Origin: Acanthornis magna
Lineage: Eukaryota; Chordata; Aves; Passeriformes; Acanthizidae
DNA: 64,000 nucleotides
Direction: 5' to 3'
Assembly: GCA_036785705.1 (NCBI GenBank)
Contig: JAWUZG010000361.1
Coordinates: forward strand, 1-64,000
The position numbers and the translations under genes are program-made. Positions 27,093 through 39,093 of the stretch are shown one piece after another (position 1 is the stretch's first letter; the number at the start of each line of letters is the position of its first letter). A model generated the notes under the pieces. It saw nothing but the letters and a program-made list of their open reading frames with translations. It did no database searches and was not told the DNA's origin.

Positions 27093-28548
27093 ACCAGCAA
27101 CTTTCTTGTACTCCTAAAAAAGCATAACCACAGGGAACAGGCATTGGATGTGGGTGTTACCACATACCCATCTCAATATCTCTATGAAATAATCACTCCT
27201 TTAAAGTATATTGCCAAGTTCACAGAATTTTTATGTTCACAGTCCTGGGGTTATTTCACCAAGACTGAAAATAATCCAACATGTAAAACCTTCAGCTGCA
27301 GATGAACTAAGGGAGGAACGGAGTCATGTTCACACCACAGACACAGAGTCTGGATCTGCAGCTAAAGCACAGTGTTTTGCAGTGTTTCTGATTATAAAAG
27401 CATTTAAATTGTTGCTCAGCACACTCCAAATGCTTTAGTTATGTCATTGGTCTGTGATGTTATGGACATGGAGCTGGGGAAGGAGGTGCCAGTGAAACAT
27501 CTTCGAGTAGAACCAAAACCCAAGGAAAAGCTGTTCCTGCTCTGTCTAATTTCAACAGAGCACACCAGAGAAATTATCACCGTCTCTCCCCTGAGCCAGA
27601 TGGTGTAGTATTTTGTTCGATTCACATGAAGCTTGCCTCAACTGCCTCTAAAGGTTTTTAAAATTCTGTAGTGGGACAGAATAGTTCCATTAGAGATAGC
27701 ATACAAGAAACCTGTTTGCCTGTCCACATCCAGTGGACAGATCTCTGAGAAATGGAAGACTTCGGGGGAGTAGAGAGGGACAAACTGGGAGAAAATTTCT
27801 GAAGGCAGATTTATTCCTTCCTTTCCCAAAAGGGCAGGAGTACTCCATGTTCGAAAAAACTTATTTTTCAGAAAAAAAGTAGTGGTCTGCCACAAGTGCT
27901 GTTTGTGCTGTACCCACTTCAGCTTTACCTTCTAGAAACGAGACACAAGGTTGTAAAGTGCTATCCTTAGGCGAGCTTTCAGCTTAAAACATGTGCCATG
28001 AGTAAGAGATGACCAAAAGAACTCACCAACTCCTGCTGAGTTTCCAGACAGCTTGAAACAGATATTTACAATTAAAAATAGGAAGAGATTTAGCAATTCT
28101 GATAAAATAACAATTAAGTTAGAAACTTAATTAAAAATAAGCTTGAGGATTTGGACTGGATGATGCAGCAATCTCTGTATTTGCATCATACATTTAGTGA
28201 TGCCATATCCGTTTTGCAGACAACCAGGCACAACATTCACCTCTCTGACAGTCTCGTTTAACCTTTTTCTCCTTGAAAACACATTTTACTTTCTGTTCAT
28301 AGCTGAGGGAAATAAAGGTCCATTACAGCTCTGTTAATAGAAACAAATATCGACAGACACTGAGCAAATGTGAACAAATCCAAGCAGAGACCTTTCTTGC
28401 AAAAGCAATTGCTTAGCGGCCCCCCCCCCCCCCAACTAAGATGAATTCATGCAACCTCATGTGCAGGACCCAGAAAGAGGCAAAATATCTGCACAAGGGG
28501 AGCAAAATGCCAACCCATAATACCAAGTCCAGTCCTCCCCTGCTTCCC
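27093..28548. other. Unassigned intergenic stretch
   Basis: Between the array edge and the minus-strand LTR. I recognise no gene. Short open frames at 27,425-27,610 (+) and 27,638-27,895 (-) have no family I know. A run of 14 C lies at 28,420-28,433. Confidence 0.6.
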
Positions 28549-29240
28549 TGTCTTGGTTAGAGACAAATATCCCAGGTAGAAAGCACTCTGAACAGGTGCC
28601 TCCCCCACAGCAAAGGCATCCCTTCCTCCCACAACAACAGAATATCTCAGCCTAAAGTGGGAAGAACTGTTTAATTAACAGACCACACAGCGGAAAGGGA
28701 AAGGAAAAAAAGGGTCATTAAACCTGAATAAACAGCTGATGAACTTTAGTGTCCTTTTCCTCAGGCGTAGCTTCCCCTTTCCGGGGTCCCCGGAGGGGCC
28801 GGGTGGAGTTCCTCCGGTGGCTCCCTGGAGGATTCTCGTCTGCTGTCCTCCGGGGCTCCTCAGGTTCTCAGATGAGAAAGCAAGGCAAAGAAAAAGGTCC
28901 AAAAATGACGAAAAAAAAACAATCCTGGGGGGAAAAAGGGAAAAAGAAATAAAAAAGAAAACCCAAGCAGCAACCACACCAGTAGCAGCAGCAACCAGCA
29001 GCAGCAACTGACTCAAAAAAAATAATAAAACAAACAGTGTCCCTTCCTTCTCCCTCCCCCGTAGAACAGCTGGGGAAAAAACCCCAAAAAATCCCCCCAA
29101 AATTCCCAAAATTCCCAAAACATCCTACGCTGGCAGAGCTTCTCTCGGCTGCAGGACACAGTTAAAGCTACAGGACCATATTCTGGTCAAGTATACAAAC
29201 GATAGGGAATACGAAGTATCATTTACGCCACCCCAGGACA
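28549..29240 (-). mobile_element. Solo LTR-like element, copy 1
   Basis: On the minus strand this reads TGTCCTGGGGTGGCG... and ends ...AAGACA, the TG...CA ends typical of retroviral LTRs. It matches 62,376-63,151 (plus strand) along its whole length, apart from a variable A-rich tract (about 28,905-29,035 on the + strand). The ACAGTTAAAGCTACAG stretch near 29,158 and the GTCTGTTAATTAAACAG stretch near 28,672 are shared. No clear target-site duplication is visible here. The 147-residue minus-strand frame inside it (28,675-29,118) is not a gene. Internal proviral genes are absent, so solo LTR is the best reading. Confidence 0.65.
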
Positions 29241-29690
29241 GGGGGGAAGGAGGAGAGTCACTTCCCACACAGGACAAAAAAGGAGGCACCAGCAGAAGGG
29301 AAAGGTATCGGAGATGAGGCTGTGTGACACAAGAGGACAGAAAAGAAAGTAAAAGGGAACTAAGGAAAAATGTTGCAAGAAATGCATCACGCAATGAAGA
29401 AATAATGCAAAAAGACAAATGAGATTTAGAAAGGCAGTAAGATGAAGTGTCCCTAGGCCCCTAGAGAGGAGCACTTTCCTCCTTCACCCACCTTTTTTTT
29501 CCTCCCATCCTTTCCATCTCCCCACCCTGGGTTGTAAGCCATTCAATTGAAGCTGAGAGGCTGCCCCAAATTAATTACAAAGTCTTTACATCCCCCCGCC
29601 CCGAAAGGAAACCACAAGGTACATTAGTGCTTCCCAAATGGAAAGGAGTGTCATTGTGTCACATTTCATAAAAGCCAAGATAGAATACAA
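29241..29690. other. Unassigned intergenic stretch
   Basis: A/G-rich sequence between LTR copy 1 and the presumed 3' end of the SEMA4D copy. I see no gene, repeat or RNA in it. Confidence 0.5.
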
Positions 29691-30966
29691 TTTATTGTAA
29701 TATTTATTCTGTTATGCGTACATAATTAAAAACAGAAAAATAAAACCAAACTGAATCTTACAAAATATAAACTGTTTACGCTAAGATGGTCTAAATTATG
29801 TTTGCATGTAAGTTCAACACAGAAAAGCAGCCCAGGCATACTGCTATTTACTGTTAAAATGATGAATTCTACTTCTAACAATATTTACAGAAAGAAGCAG
29901 TGAGAGGAACAATTCTTCAGGACTGTACTGCACACAAAATGCTTTTTCAGACAAACAGTGCTGCTGTGAACCAGGCTGAGAACAAATGCACACTTTCACC
30001 TCACAAAAATGGTTCAAAAGACTGATTGTTTACGCAGCTCCCGTTTCAGTCTCCAGTTGCATAGGAGAGTGAAGGTATCATCCAGAAAGGGTGAGGCTGC
30101 AAGTATTTGTCACAAAAAGAAGCTGAGTTATTTCTGAATGCGAAAAAAAGAGAAAAATCAGCAACGTTTTCTCATCAGGCTGTGTCCTAACAGTCCATTC
30201 CAGCGAGTCACTAGCTGAATTGTTGAAGTTAATTCTTCAAAAGTCCAGTTTTGTACAGAAAGTAAAATGGGACCTATGTCCATCTGGCTGGCGGTGGTGC
30301 TGCTTTTTTTTTACCATTAAAAGCAGCAAAGAAAAAAGCCTTTAAACAAGATTATCCCTGAGTCTTACACAAATCAAGGCAATGCTATCCCCATTATACC
30401 TTAAAATCTAAGGTACTTAAAGAGCAGTTAAAAAAATTAACCAACTAAAGAGATCTAGTGTGCCAGAACACAAAACATAAAACTAAAAACAGTCACTAGA
30501 AGCAAAGAAAAAAAGTCCCAATTGGACAAAAGTCTGTAATTTACCAATCTGATAAACTAAACTCGATTTCCAATTTGGAATTAAAATGAAAGTAGATCTT
30601 TTTGTAACGGCAACTAAAAATATTCGTAAACCAAAGTCCTTTTAAAAGCCAACTGAACTATAAAGTTACTTTTATTCTATCGAAGAATATGGCCAAAGAA
30701 CAAGCAAGTAGCTTCACTAGAGCAAAGCGCTCAGTAGGGGCGAAAATTGGGAATAAACAAGCGGTGATCTGAAACTGGCCATTTGAAAAAAAAACCCAGA
30801 ATAAAGACAGTACAACACAAGATGCTCTGGTCTCCAGACAAGTACACCATTTCTCTCGTCTGCTGAGATCTGAACAAAAATGGGCTTGCTCTACAGCTTG
30901 AGCATGTAACCCTGCTACGGCTCAGCTGTCACAGCCAGGCTCTCCATGCTCAAACAGCCAGCAGGA
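29691..30966 (-). other. SEMA4D: Presumed 3' UTR of the SEMA4D copy
   Basis: AT-rich sequence following the last SEMA4D exon on the minus strand. Two AATAAA polyadenylation signals lie on the minus strand at 29,703-29,708 and 29,691-29,696, a plausible transcript end about 1.25 kb after the stop. The UTR extent is inferred from these signals only. Confidence 0.45.
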
Positions 30967-31538
30967 CTACCACAGCTCAATTCCGCCACTGAGAGGGACA
31001 ATGAGGTCCTTCATTCCCCCCCTCCACATTTGAGTCAGCGTCCTTGAGTTCACACTTGAGTCGAAGGGCTTGTCCTTGGCCTGGCAGGATGCCCGCGAGT
31101 CCCCAGCCTGCCGCTGGCTGTTCCTGCAGTCAGGCTCCATCTCGTAGCTGGGGCTGTGCGCGGGCTTGGGCTGCTCCCCGCTCTGGTGGCTGGCACTGCC
31201 CTGCTCCACCAGCATCTCTTTCATGCTTTTCTCACAATCAGAAAAATATGACTTTGTTTTCTTCTTACCAAGCAGCAGCACAGAGTGAAATTTCAAGCAT
31301 TGCCCTGGCAAGTAACCTTTGTAACAGTTGTAGGAGAGCAGGCACAAAAAGAGAATGAAAAAGAAGAGGAAGAAGAAGAGGAAGAGGAAGATCAACAGGA
31401 AGTTATTGTTTGACTTGAGGAACGTTGTCTTTTCCAGGACCCCCTCGGCTGATACAGCTGGTACTGTTGGCGCATCGCTATCACCTTCTGTGCTCCCATG
31501 CTTGAATGTATGCTGTAGGGGATTCTCTCTTACTTTAT
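30967..31538 (-). CDS. SEMA4D: SEMA4D exon 14: Ig deleted, transmembrane helix and frameshifted tail
   Basis: Acceptor GTTCCAG|ATAAAG. It begins DKVRENPLQHTFKHGSTE, the entry to the Ig domain, then jumps to a stalk (APTVPAVSAEGVLEKTTFLK). The Ig domain and much of the stalk are missing. A strongly hydrophobic transmembrane stretch (FLLIFLFLFFFLFFFILFL, then SYNCYKGYLP) and a tail with GKKKTKSYFSDCEKSMKEM and KDKPFD follow. One base is missing after KPFD (about 31,060), so the conserved acidic end is read out of frame to TAG at 30,967-30,969. Confidence 0.88.
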
Positions 31539-31974
31539 CTGGAACATCAAAATAAACGTGCAGAGTATCAGCAATGATTCCAGTTTGCTCCAATCTGTAC
31601 AGCTTCACCAGACTGTGTTTCAGTCTTACTGGAAGCATGGAGATTATGGCATTCACCTCACAAGACCAGTGGACAGCATGCAAGAATCTCAGTGAAATAC
31701 CAAGCTGCACGTAAAACATCATGACAAACTAAGAGAGAGGACACTCAACTCTAAGACAGCCTGCGCTTCCAGATAAAGGCAAGACCTCACTGATCCACAA
31801 CTGAGGGTGCACCTGAGAGAAGTCACTGTTTGGGAAAAGACACTGTACTTGGTCTCACTTTCTATCCAATTAGTGCACTTTAAGTAAATCAGCAACTACA
31901 AAATATCCAAGAGGAAACTGAACTAGGAACTCTCTTCTGAAAAAAAGGATATTTGCACTTATGGCACACCCACA

Positions 31975-32214
31975 ATGCCACCCCATAAGTTAACAAAAAA
32001 AGTAACAAGCAAAGCTCTCATGGCGGTCCATGCTTTGCTTGGATTAGAAATAAAAAGCGATTACATCAAACTCTTAAGAGCTTTTTTCACTGCAGCTCAA
32101 ATCGCCTGTAACCCCACTCCTCTTTATGATCGCCCGGATCTGGTGGCAGCAGCACAGACTATAAAGAAAGGACCTGTGGTTACTTGTCTTAAAGCACTAT
32201 GGAAGGTACTTTAG
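31975..32214 (+). other. Unrecognised 79-residue open frame in SEMA4D intron
   Basis: Open frame on the strand opposite SEMA4D between exons 13 and 14, ATG to TAG. Its composition is protein-like (ALMAVHALLGLEIKS, AFFTAAQIACNPTPLYD, KKGPVVTCLKALW). I do not recognise the family. It may be a retroelement remnant or chance. Confidence 0.25.
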
Positions 32215-32948
32215 CTGCTCTGTATCATGTTCTGAGTTCCCCCTCCCCTCTCACGGTAAAACCAGGTTTTTTCAGAATTGTTTCATCTGATCTAGCAGCA
32301 ATAAGCAAGCACTTGTTAAAGCTCGCAGCAGAAATGTCAAATGCTGCATCAAAGAGACAGAGGCCTCTGCAATAGAAGCACTTCTGGTATTGCTTTCATT
32401 CACGAGTCGCTGTGGAAGTGCCCCCATTCATTTCAGGGGCTTGTGCACTGCACACTGAAATGCACACAAACACAGGCAGTTTTTGTGGAGTTGCAGGGGA
32501 AAGGGCCCCCGAAATCCCATGAGAATCAGAAGGACTGAATGCAGAAGGGTATGGATCAGCACAGGATCTGAAGCAGATGAGCAGACTTCCTGCTCACTCC
32601 TGAGAAGAATAACAAGCTGTCAAACCTGACAGATGTATTGAGGAATTGTGAAAGACTGAGAAAACAACTAAGAGACAACTTCTCATGCTGAAAAGCATAT
32701 ATACTGTTGCCTTTGTAATAAAGGCAGAATTCAGGTCGCATACAGCAAGTAGTTCTCATTCCATACACTACAGTTTTTAAGACAACATGCAAGTTTGTAC
32801 AGATTCTCAAATATTCAAGGCAGAATCTCATAACTATTAAAATAGAAATTAATGTCGAGATAATCACAAGAGCAAAGCTGGACTAAACAGAACTCTTCTG
32901 CCACTCCACCTAGACATTTATGAAAGAGCTCTTCAAAGACTAACTCAC

Positions 32949-32992
32949 CAGAACAAGAAGAAGCATCTCCACCTGTGTTTTGAATCCAGTTC
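32949..32992 (-). CDS. SEMA4D: SEMA4D exon 13 (44-bp micro-exon)
   Basis: Acceptor CTTTTACAG|GAACTGG, donor TCTG|GTGAGT. Codes for NWIQNTGGDASSCS, the end of the PSI region leading to the Ig domain. Phase 2 in, phase 1 out, joining exon 14 correctly. Confidence 0.82.
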
Positions 32993-33222
32993 CTGTAAAA
33001 GGATGTCCAACCATTACAACTTCAAATCTTGTTTCCTGAAGTCTGCCCATCCCCTTGGACTCAATTAAGAGTCATCTTATTTGAACAGCGCTAGCAGACA
33101 TATATGGATAGGAATAAGTCTGTATTTGAAAACATTCAGTTTTTAAAATTCCATTTATCAGTAAGGGGCAAGACTGATTAAATACTGATTGTAACTGCAA
33201 GCTAATCAAAGGATACGATTAC

Positions 33223-33395
33223 CTTTCCATTCCACCTTCTTTAAAAACATCAGTGCAGGAAGCTTCAAGGGGTTTCCAAGCACAGTAAGGATCCCCTGCT
33301 GAAACACAGTCAACACAAGTGGTGTACTTGTCACAGAATGCCACTGCAGACTGCACCACACCAGAATGTGTACCAGCAAAGAGGCATCTTCTGCC
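33223..33395 (-). CDS. SEMA4D: SEMA4D exon 12: PSI domain
   Basis: 173 bp, acceptor CCTTTAG|GGCAG, donor GAAAG|GTAATC. Encodes [20 protein letters not shown], then the cysteine pattern CVDC and DPYCAW of the plexin-semaphorin-integrin module. It has no ATG of its own, so frame searches show only a shifted frame here. No lesion. Confidence 0.9.
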
Positions 33396-36300
33396 CTAAA
33401 GGAAACAAAGCACAAACAAAAACAAAAAGCACAAACAAACAAACAAACAAAGCCAATCACTTTCTCAAACAATCCAATTCACAGAACAATTCAAATATTA
33501 TTAAAGAGCTGCATACATACAGCCATTTTTGTAAAAACTGGCTCATGAAGAGAATAAGCATTTCATTAGCTTTTATTTCTAAAAAGTTATCTTGAAAATA
33601 TTCCAGCAATGCTGAAAAGTGCAAAAAGACAATGAAAAACTGAAACAGGTACAGTTTATGACATGAAAATAACCATGTCTATCACAGTTTTTCCAGAAAT
33701 ATGAATGCAATAATCCTCTATGAGGCAAGGCAAGCCTGTGCTGGACCTGCCCCTGTTAACCCAAAACAGTCCTAGTGCCTTCAGCTCTTCAGCCAGCCAG
33801 TCTCTGCAGCCACGGCAGCATCATCCTTACAAGAGTCCAATGTTTCTTAAGGAAAGAACACTGGCAGTGTTCAAAGGAAACAACACTGGCAAGGCACCTA
33901 GGAGAACGGGAATTAATCAGAATGGCTGTTCAACCACTGCTGCTGGGGATCCCAAACAAGTTTGACTCTGGGCACAGCAGGAAAAGACCACACTCATCCT
34001 TATTATAAAAGGCAGGCAGCTGCTGGATTTCACTCATCTGCTTTAGAGCTCGGGGAAACGATGGCTAAAGGTACACTGGGACTTCACAGATCATCAGGCA
34101 ATGCCTCAAGAAAGGGCCCTGTGCTGCAACCCAAAACCACCACGACTGACCCGCTACTCCTTTGGAGACCCTGCATAGAAAGCTGAATGGCACAGCCCAC
34201 CTCAGCAGTGGGCTGGCTTCACCCTGAGCAGATTTATCAGCACCCTACTGCAGTTGTCAGGCAAATCAGCTGGATCCAAGCATGGAATGGCTTTTCCTGT
34301 ACTGCAGCCATACAGATCTCAGTGCACAGAAATGGACTCGGGTCTTGTCTGCAGTAAGACTGCTGGACTCCAGCACGATGAGTACGGTCACAAAGTGATG
34401 AGCAGACACCCAAGAAGAGATTTAAAGTACAGAAACATCCTTCAAAAATCCTATGCTCAGGTGCAGATATTTGGTCTTGACATGATAAATACCCTCAAGA
34501 AAACAAATGACAGAGTATCTTAGGGTTCAGTTTAGGTTTCGGGGCTCGCTAACACTGCTTTTTCAACTAAGGATGTAAGGAGCTTCTGCCATGAGAACGC
34601 CGAACATGTCAGTCTCTTTAATGCAATGATCACGACGAAGTCTCTAGAGGAAGCTGCAAGACCAAGCACAAATTAGTTGGAATCCATCTCACATATAAAG
34701 TGTGCAAACAGCTTTCAAGGAAACTCTCAACACTGGAAACTGCAAGATAAAACAGGATCAAAAAAGAATCTGCTGGCACTGCTGGAAGATACAGTTTGAA
34801 AGACAGTCAAACATCCATTCAAATGCAGTCTTCCATTCTGAAATTTAACTTAGATTAGTGCTGGACTATGTTGCAGTGCTCACAGAAGGAAGTCTATAGT
34901 GTTGGAGACATACAACTTCCTAGGAAAACTTCCCATTCTGCTTGAAGATTTCCACAGTGCACCGAGCACTGCTCATCTCTTATGCCCTGCTGGATAATGC
35001 TGAAATGGTGCAATACTGAGCTTGGGCTGTAGCGTCTCGGCATGTTTCCCAGCTCATGGGAGATGGAAATACATGGAAATACATCCAAGAGTTCAGGGAG
35101 CGGACAGTGAGCTGAGCAAACCATTAAAAAAACCCGAGACATGCCTTCCAGTCAAGCAGGAGTTAAGAGGATCTACTATAGGCTCTGCTATAGATTGTGC
35201 CCACCATGCTCCACATACTACGGGAAGAACCTAGAGACTACTGAAAAATGCACTCAGAAAGGACTCGGACTCCAAAGAGGTCTAAAACCCACCATTAGGG
35301 TAATTATTACCCTTCTGTGGTTAATCCACTACTATGGGATGCCATGATGTATAAAACAACACCAGCTCTGTGAAGGACTTCAGTAGCCACAGGCTGTGGA
35401 GGCAGAAACTTGTGTTTTCAGGGCGGGGAGCAGCAGGAATCCCTGCTTGGCTGGTACTGTCACTATACAGTTATCATGACTCTGGCACCTGACCCAACCT
35501 CCCACTCCTCATCACTGAAAAGTAGCTCTGCTTTCATGGGAATGTACTGGGCAGCACTAGTTCAGTTTTAGGGTTTAGTTTTATCTGTCAATAATTATAT
35601 TTGCAACATGGAAATTTTCACTTGCAGAAGACACAAACTGTTACTCTCCACAGTGCCAATGCAGGAAGCGGTGTTTTATTTCAATTCTAAGCTCTGAGAG
35701 AAGTTTCTCCATGAAAAGACGGAGAAGAGCTATCTATCACTATCTTCTATGACAGGGCATATTCTGAAACTTCCTGTCAAAGCAAGTAATTTCAAGCTTT
35801 CTTTGCAGATTACGCAAATACTTGATGTGTGTCTCTGTATACATATAAATACACACACATAATATATATATACACACACACATATATAAGTGAGTTGTCA
35901 GTGTGATGTACCATACAAAAATAATACAAACATGTTTACGGAACACTAAGCACAGAAGTTTTTAATTCTGATTTTCGTTTGTCTACCAAAAACACATTCT
36001 GCCCTTTCTTTCTATTGTAAGCATGAAAGGATAAATAAACATTCAAGATGAGCTCATAAAAATTATGGCATAAAGCTCTGTTCCACTGAGCTGATCACTC
36101 TGACATGCAAAATTTTATTAAATATCACACAAAAATAAAAGCTGTTTCAAAGTGTTCCTAAATCCCTAAGCTGCAGAGCACTTATGGATCACTAGGTAGC
36201 TACTGAATGCTGGTATTACCACCAGATACTTCAAAAGAGGCAATCATTCCTTATGAAGCCCAGAAAATCTCACTGATGCTACAAGTGACTTTAGGCATAG

Positions 36301-37076
36301 ACAGACACATTCAGGGATCTGAAGGTCTGAGGAACTAGGGCCAGAGACCTAACTCGTGTGCAAACTACACACAGTGATTATCCTCCTACTGTCACAAAAC
36401 CACTCCAGAATTAAACCGAGTGACTGATGAATGGTGGAGGACAGCTGCCAGGTTTGGAGCCTGCAGCAGGTCCTGTGCCATCCAGCTGGAGCTGCAGCTG
36501 GTGCCTGACTGGGTGGACAGGACCTCACCGGGGGTCCTCACCCACAGCTGCAGCAACGTAACTGCTCTCACATCCAGCAGGGAGGAGCCTGCAAGATTTA
36601 GGACAGCAGAAATCAACTAGCTACAGAATTCCGAGTCTCTGTGCTAGAAGACTGCTCTCTTTTCTTAGGTCTGTTTCCTCAGAACCACACGCCACTCCTT
36701 AGCCCTGGGCAGTTTTCTGCACAAATCTACAGCAGCAACAAAGGGTCAGGTTTTTTACATTACTCCTAACCTGAAATATGGTCTATTAAAACACCTCACC
36801 ATTTCCAGCTTCTGCACATGGAAATGAAGTGAAGACCTGCACACCTGTGCCCCCCCAGCCCCTCCCCCATGCCCATGCACCTTCAGAAACTTGCCACTTA
36901 CCAAATGTACCAAAATGCAGCAGGCAATGTGTGATTGCTGCAGCATGGTGAGTTACAAATGCACACTCTGGCTCTGTGCACAGCAATCGTCTCTTGTCAC
37001 AAGGTCACAAAGCGGCACAAAGAAGTTTTGTGAAAGAACAAAATGAGATGACTGCCGTGATGCTTACACCACTTAC
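33396..37076 (-). other. SEMA4D intron 11
   Basis: No exon recognised on either strand. It contains a TA/CA microsatellite at about 35,845-35,890 and an AAAC-rich stretch at 33,411-33,450. Some predicted small frames exist, but none looks like a gene. Confidence 0.5.
35845..35890. repeat. Compound (CA)n/(TA)n microsatellite
   Basis: Alternating purine-pyrimidine run made of ACACAC and ATATAT blocks within the SEMA4D intron. Confidence 0.8.
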
Positions 37077-37192
37077 TGTTTTGGCTGAAAGCAAGAGAGT
37101 TTGGACTGGTTCAAAATTTGGAAAAAGCTGTGTTTCTTCAATAATATGCATTCCATTTTCATAGCTGATAGCTTTGTGCAGGGCTCCTCGAT
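37077..37192 (-). CDS. SEMA4D: SEMA4D exon 11: end of sema domain
   Basis: 116 bp, acceptor GTTTCAG|ATCGAGG, donor AAAACA|GTAAGT. Encodes [20 protein letters not shown] and [17 protein letters not shown]. No lesion. Confidence 0.9.
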
Positions 37193-37615
37193 CTGAAACA
37201 ACAGAGCAATATGTTTAAGTAAGATTCTTGAAACAAAAAGGCAGGAAAAGAGCCTGCACAACTGCTGTAAGTTGTCTCAATGATCTGCTTCCTGTTCCGG
37301 TGAATAATTCTGTGTCAAAGGCAACCATTACACTTGCCATCAACAGGACCTCTGAGCAAGAAATAACGTTTTGGTACACAGAATGACCAGTTGGGGATTA
37401 TATTGTGTGGTTTTGCTCAACTCATTGAAGCTTCGCAGTTCTTTTCCTGCAATACTTTTTCACATCACCTAAGACTGTCCACTTACTGTGCACCTTACAT
37501 TTTAACAAAAACACCAGCTGGTGTAAAAGCACTGTAAATATGGGAATCTCAAGAGTTTGTCTAAGAAAACAAATCAATCAGTGCACCATGAAAAAAAGTG
37601 TTTTGCAGAACTCAC

Positions 37616-37838
37616 CTGTACCGATGAACATAACATCATAGACGGTGCCATTGAGTGCTCTGACTCTGTCTACTACAATCTGTGTACACTTCACATCTCG
37701 CTTTACTAGCTGAGGTCTGTCTCCCACTGGGGTCATGGAGCCATCCATTAGCGGATGATGTCTAACAAACAGCAATGTTTTGTCTGGTAAATTCAGAGAA
37801 CTCATGTAGTTTGATGCTCTGGCTTCATTGTTTATACA
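37616..37838 (-). CDS. SEMA4D: SEMA4D exon 10, acceptor lost
   Basis: 223 bp encoding [39 protein letters not shown] and [11 protein letters not shown]; donor TACAG|GTGAGT. A good pyrimidine tract precedes it, but the last two intron bases are GG (37,839-37,840) instead of AG. The exon frame itself is open. Confidence 0.88.
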
Positions 37839-38629
37839 CCAGCAGCGGGACACAGAGGGGGCGGGAAATAAGAGACAACCAAATTGTATCATTTACTCCT
37901 ACAAAATAAAGACAATTAACAGCAGTTGTATGCATTTTCTTCTCCACATTATTTTGGCCAGTAACCACACCTGCACACTACACTCTTTGTACCGAGGAAG
38001 ATCCTCAACTCTCACTGCACTTTGGCTTCTGGGATGTACTAATCCCTGAGCTTTGGACTACATTTTCGTTTGGGTCCAAAATGCATTCTAGAAAAACATT
38101 CCCTCTGTGCTCTCATGCATCTTCCCTACTTTTAACCAACACCTCTTTAAGCACTAGCAACAATACAACTGTAAGGAACGTAAGGAAGTAGGCAAAGTCT
38201 GAAAGAGACCCAGTGCTAGGAAAGTTTTCTTTTGCAGAGCAGTGCACTATACCGGATAAACGTGCTGGCTCTACTGAGACAACGCAATAATTGCTATCCT
38301 TCTTTTCATCTGAACTAAAAGGTTTATGATGTTGCTAGTGTATATTAAATTCTATTTCACAAAGAGAAAATTATTAACAAAATAATGAAAATACAAACCC
38401 AGCAAATAACTTAATTCTAAATTAAAAAAACCCAAAAAACCAAAGACTTTGATTCCCAAATAAAAAATTCAGAACACATCACTTGAGCGTTCTCCTACAA
38501 AGCCTTTGCAACAAGAAGCAACCAGGTGAGGGCAAACAAATGAATCATTAGCAGGTTACCAGTATTCCCTGGTCTGTTTACTACTGAGCATTAAAAGAAG
38601 TCATCAGATCCAAGATTACAGAAACTTAC

Positions 38630-38789
38630 TGCACCAGGCCGAGGATTAGGAATTTCCCTGTAGTATCATACCCACTTTACATGATGGGATGGTTCTACTC
38701 TACCACTCTGCATGTATTTTCCTTTTGAGAAAACCTCTTCTACAGTAGACAGATTGTACGCACACACTGCTGACAACCCCACATTATTC
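38630..38789 (-). CDS. SEMA4D: SEMA4D exon 9 with premature stop
   Basis: 160 bp, acceptor CTTACAG|GAATAATG, donor GGTGCA|GTAAGT. Encodes [27 protein letters not shown] and PNPRPGA. TGA at 38,666-38,668 replaces the conserved arginine after KWV, consistent with CGA to TGA decay at a CpG. Confidence 0.9.
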
Positions 38790-38917
38790 CTGTAAGCACA
38801 GGAAGAAATTAGGAAAAAAAACAAAACACAACAAAACATAGGAAGAATTATTATTTTCTTGTAGTAACCAGCTGAGATGAAAGGTACTTAACCAGGAAAA
38901 GGCTACAGCACACTTAC

Positions 38918-39093
38918 AGTTGTGGGGTGAAGACTCCATATATCACTGGCTCCTTCAAAGTTGGAGATTTGAGAATAAAAACATCATTGATAACATTGAA
39001 AATTAAATTCTTATCAGGGATGGTACAAAGCAGTCTGGCCTTGAGAAAGGAAGTCCATTTTTTCTGCAAGGTCTTTAATCCTCCTCAGTCCCT
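38918..39093 (-). CDS. SEMA4D: SEMA4D exon 8 with premature stop
   Basis: 176 bp, acceptor ATAAG|AGGGAC, donor CAACT|GTAAGT. It encodes [20 protein letters not shown] and [11 protein letters not shown] in the expected frame, but the third codon is TGA (39,085-39,087) where the family has glutamine. The alternative acceptor two bases on would shift the frame. The length and both phases match the family exon exactly, so the stop is a point mutation rather than a misplaced boundary. Confidence 0.9.

Noticed and set aside
28675..29118. 147-residue minus-strand frame as a membrane protein gene
   Set aside because: It lies within the solo LTR-like repeat. The leucine/phenylalanine runs come from a T-rich tract, and a sister copy at 62,517-63,014 shows length changes in that tract.
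33206..33472. 88-residue minus-strand frame as a gene
   Set aside because: It is a shifted frame across SEMA4D exon 12; the real frame has no ATG and encodes the PSI module.
36392..36620. Overlapping plus and minus frames as the missing SEMA4D Ig exon
   Set aside because: Neither shows the cysteine/tryptophan spacing of an Ig fold, and both lie upstream of the PSI exon in gene order, so the position is wrong.
37578..37892. Reading the SEMA4D exon 10 frame upstream as a new coding start at 37,892
   Set aside because: The upstream part is intron (pyrimidine tract before the lost acceptor), and a stop codon precedes that ATG.
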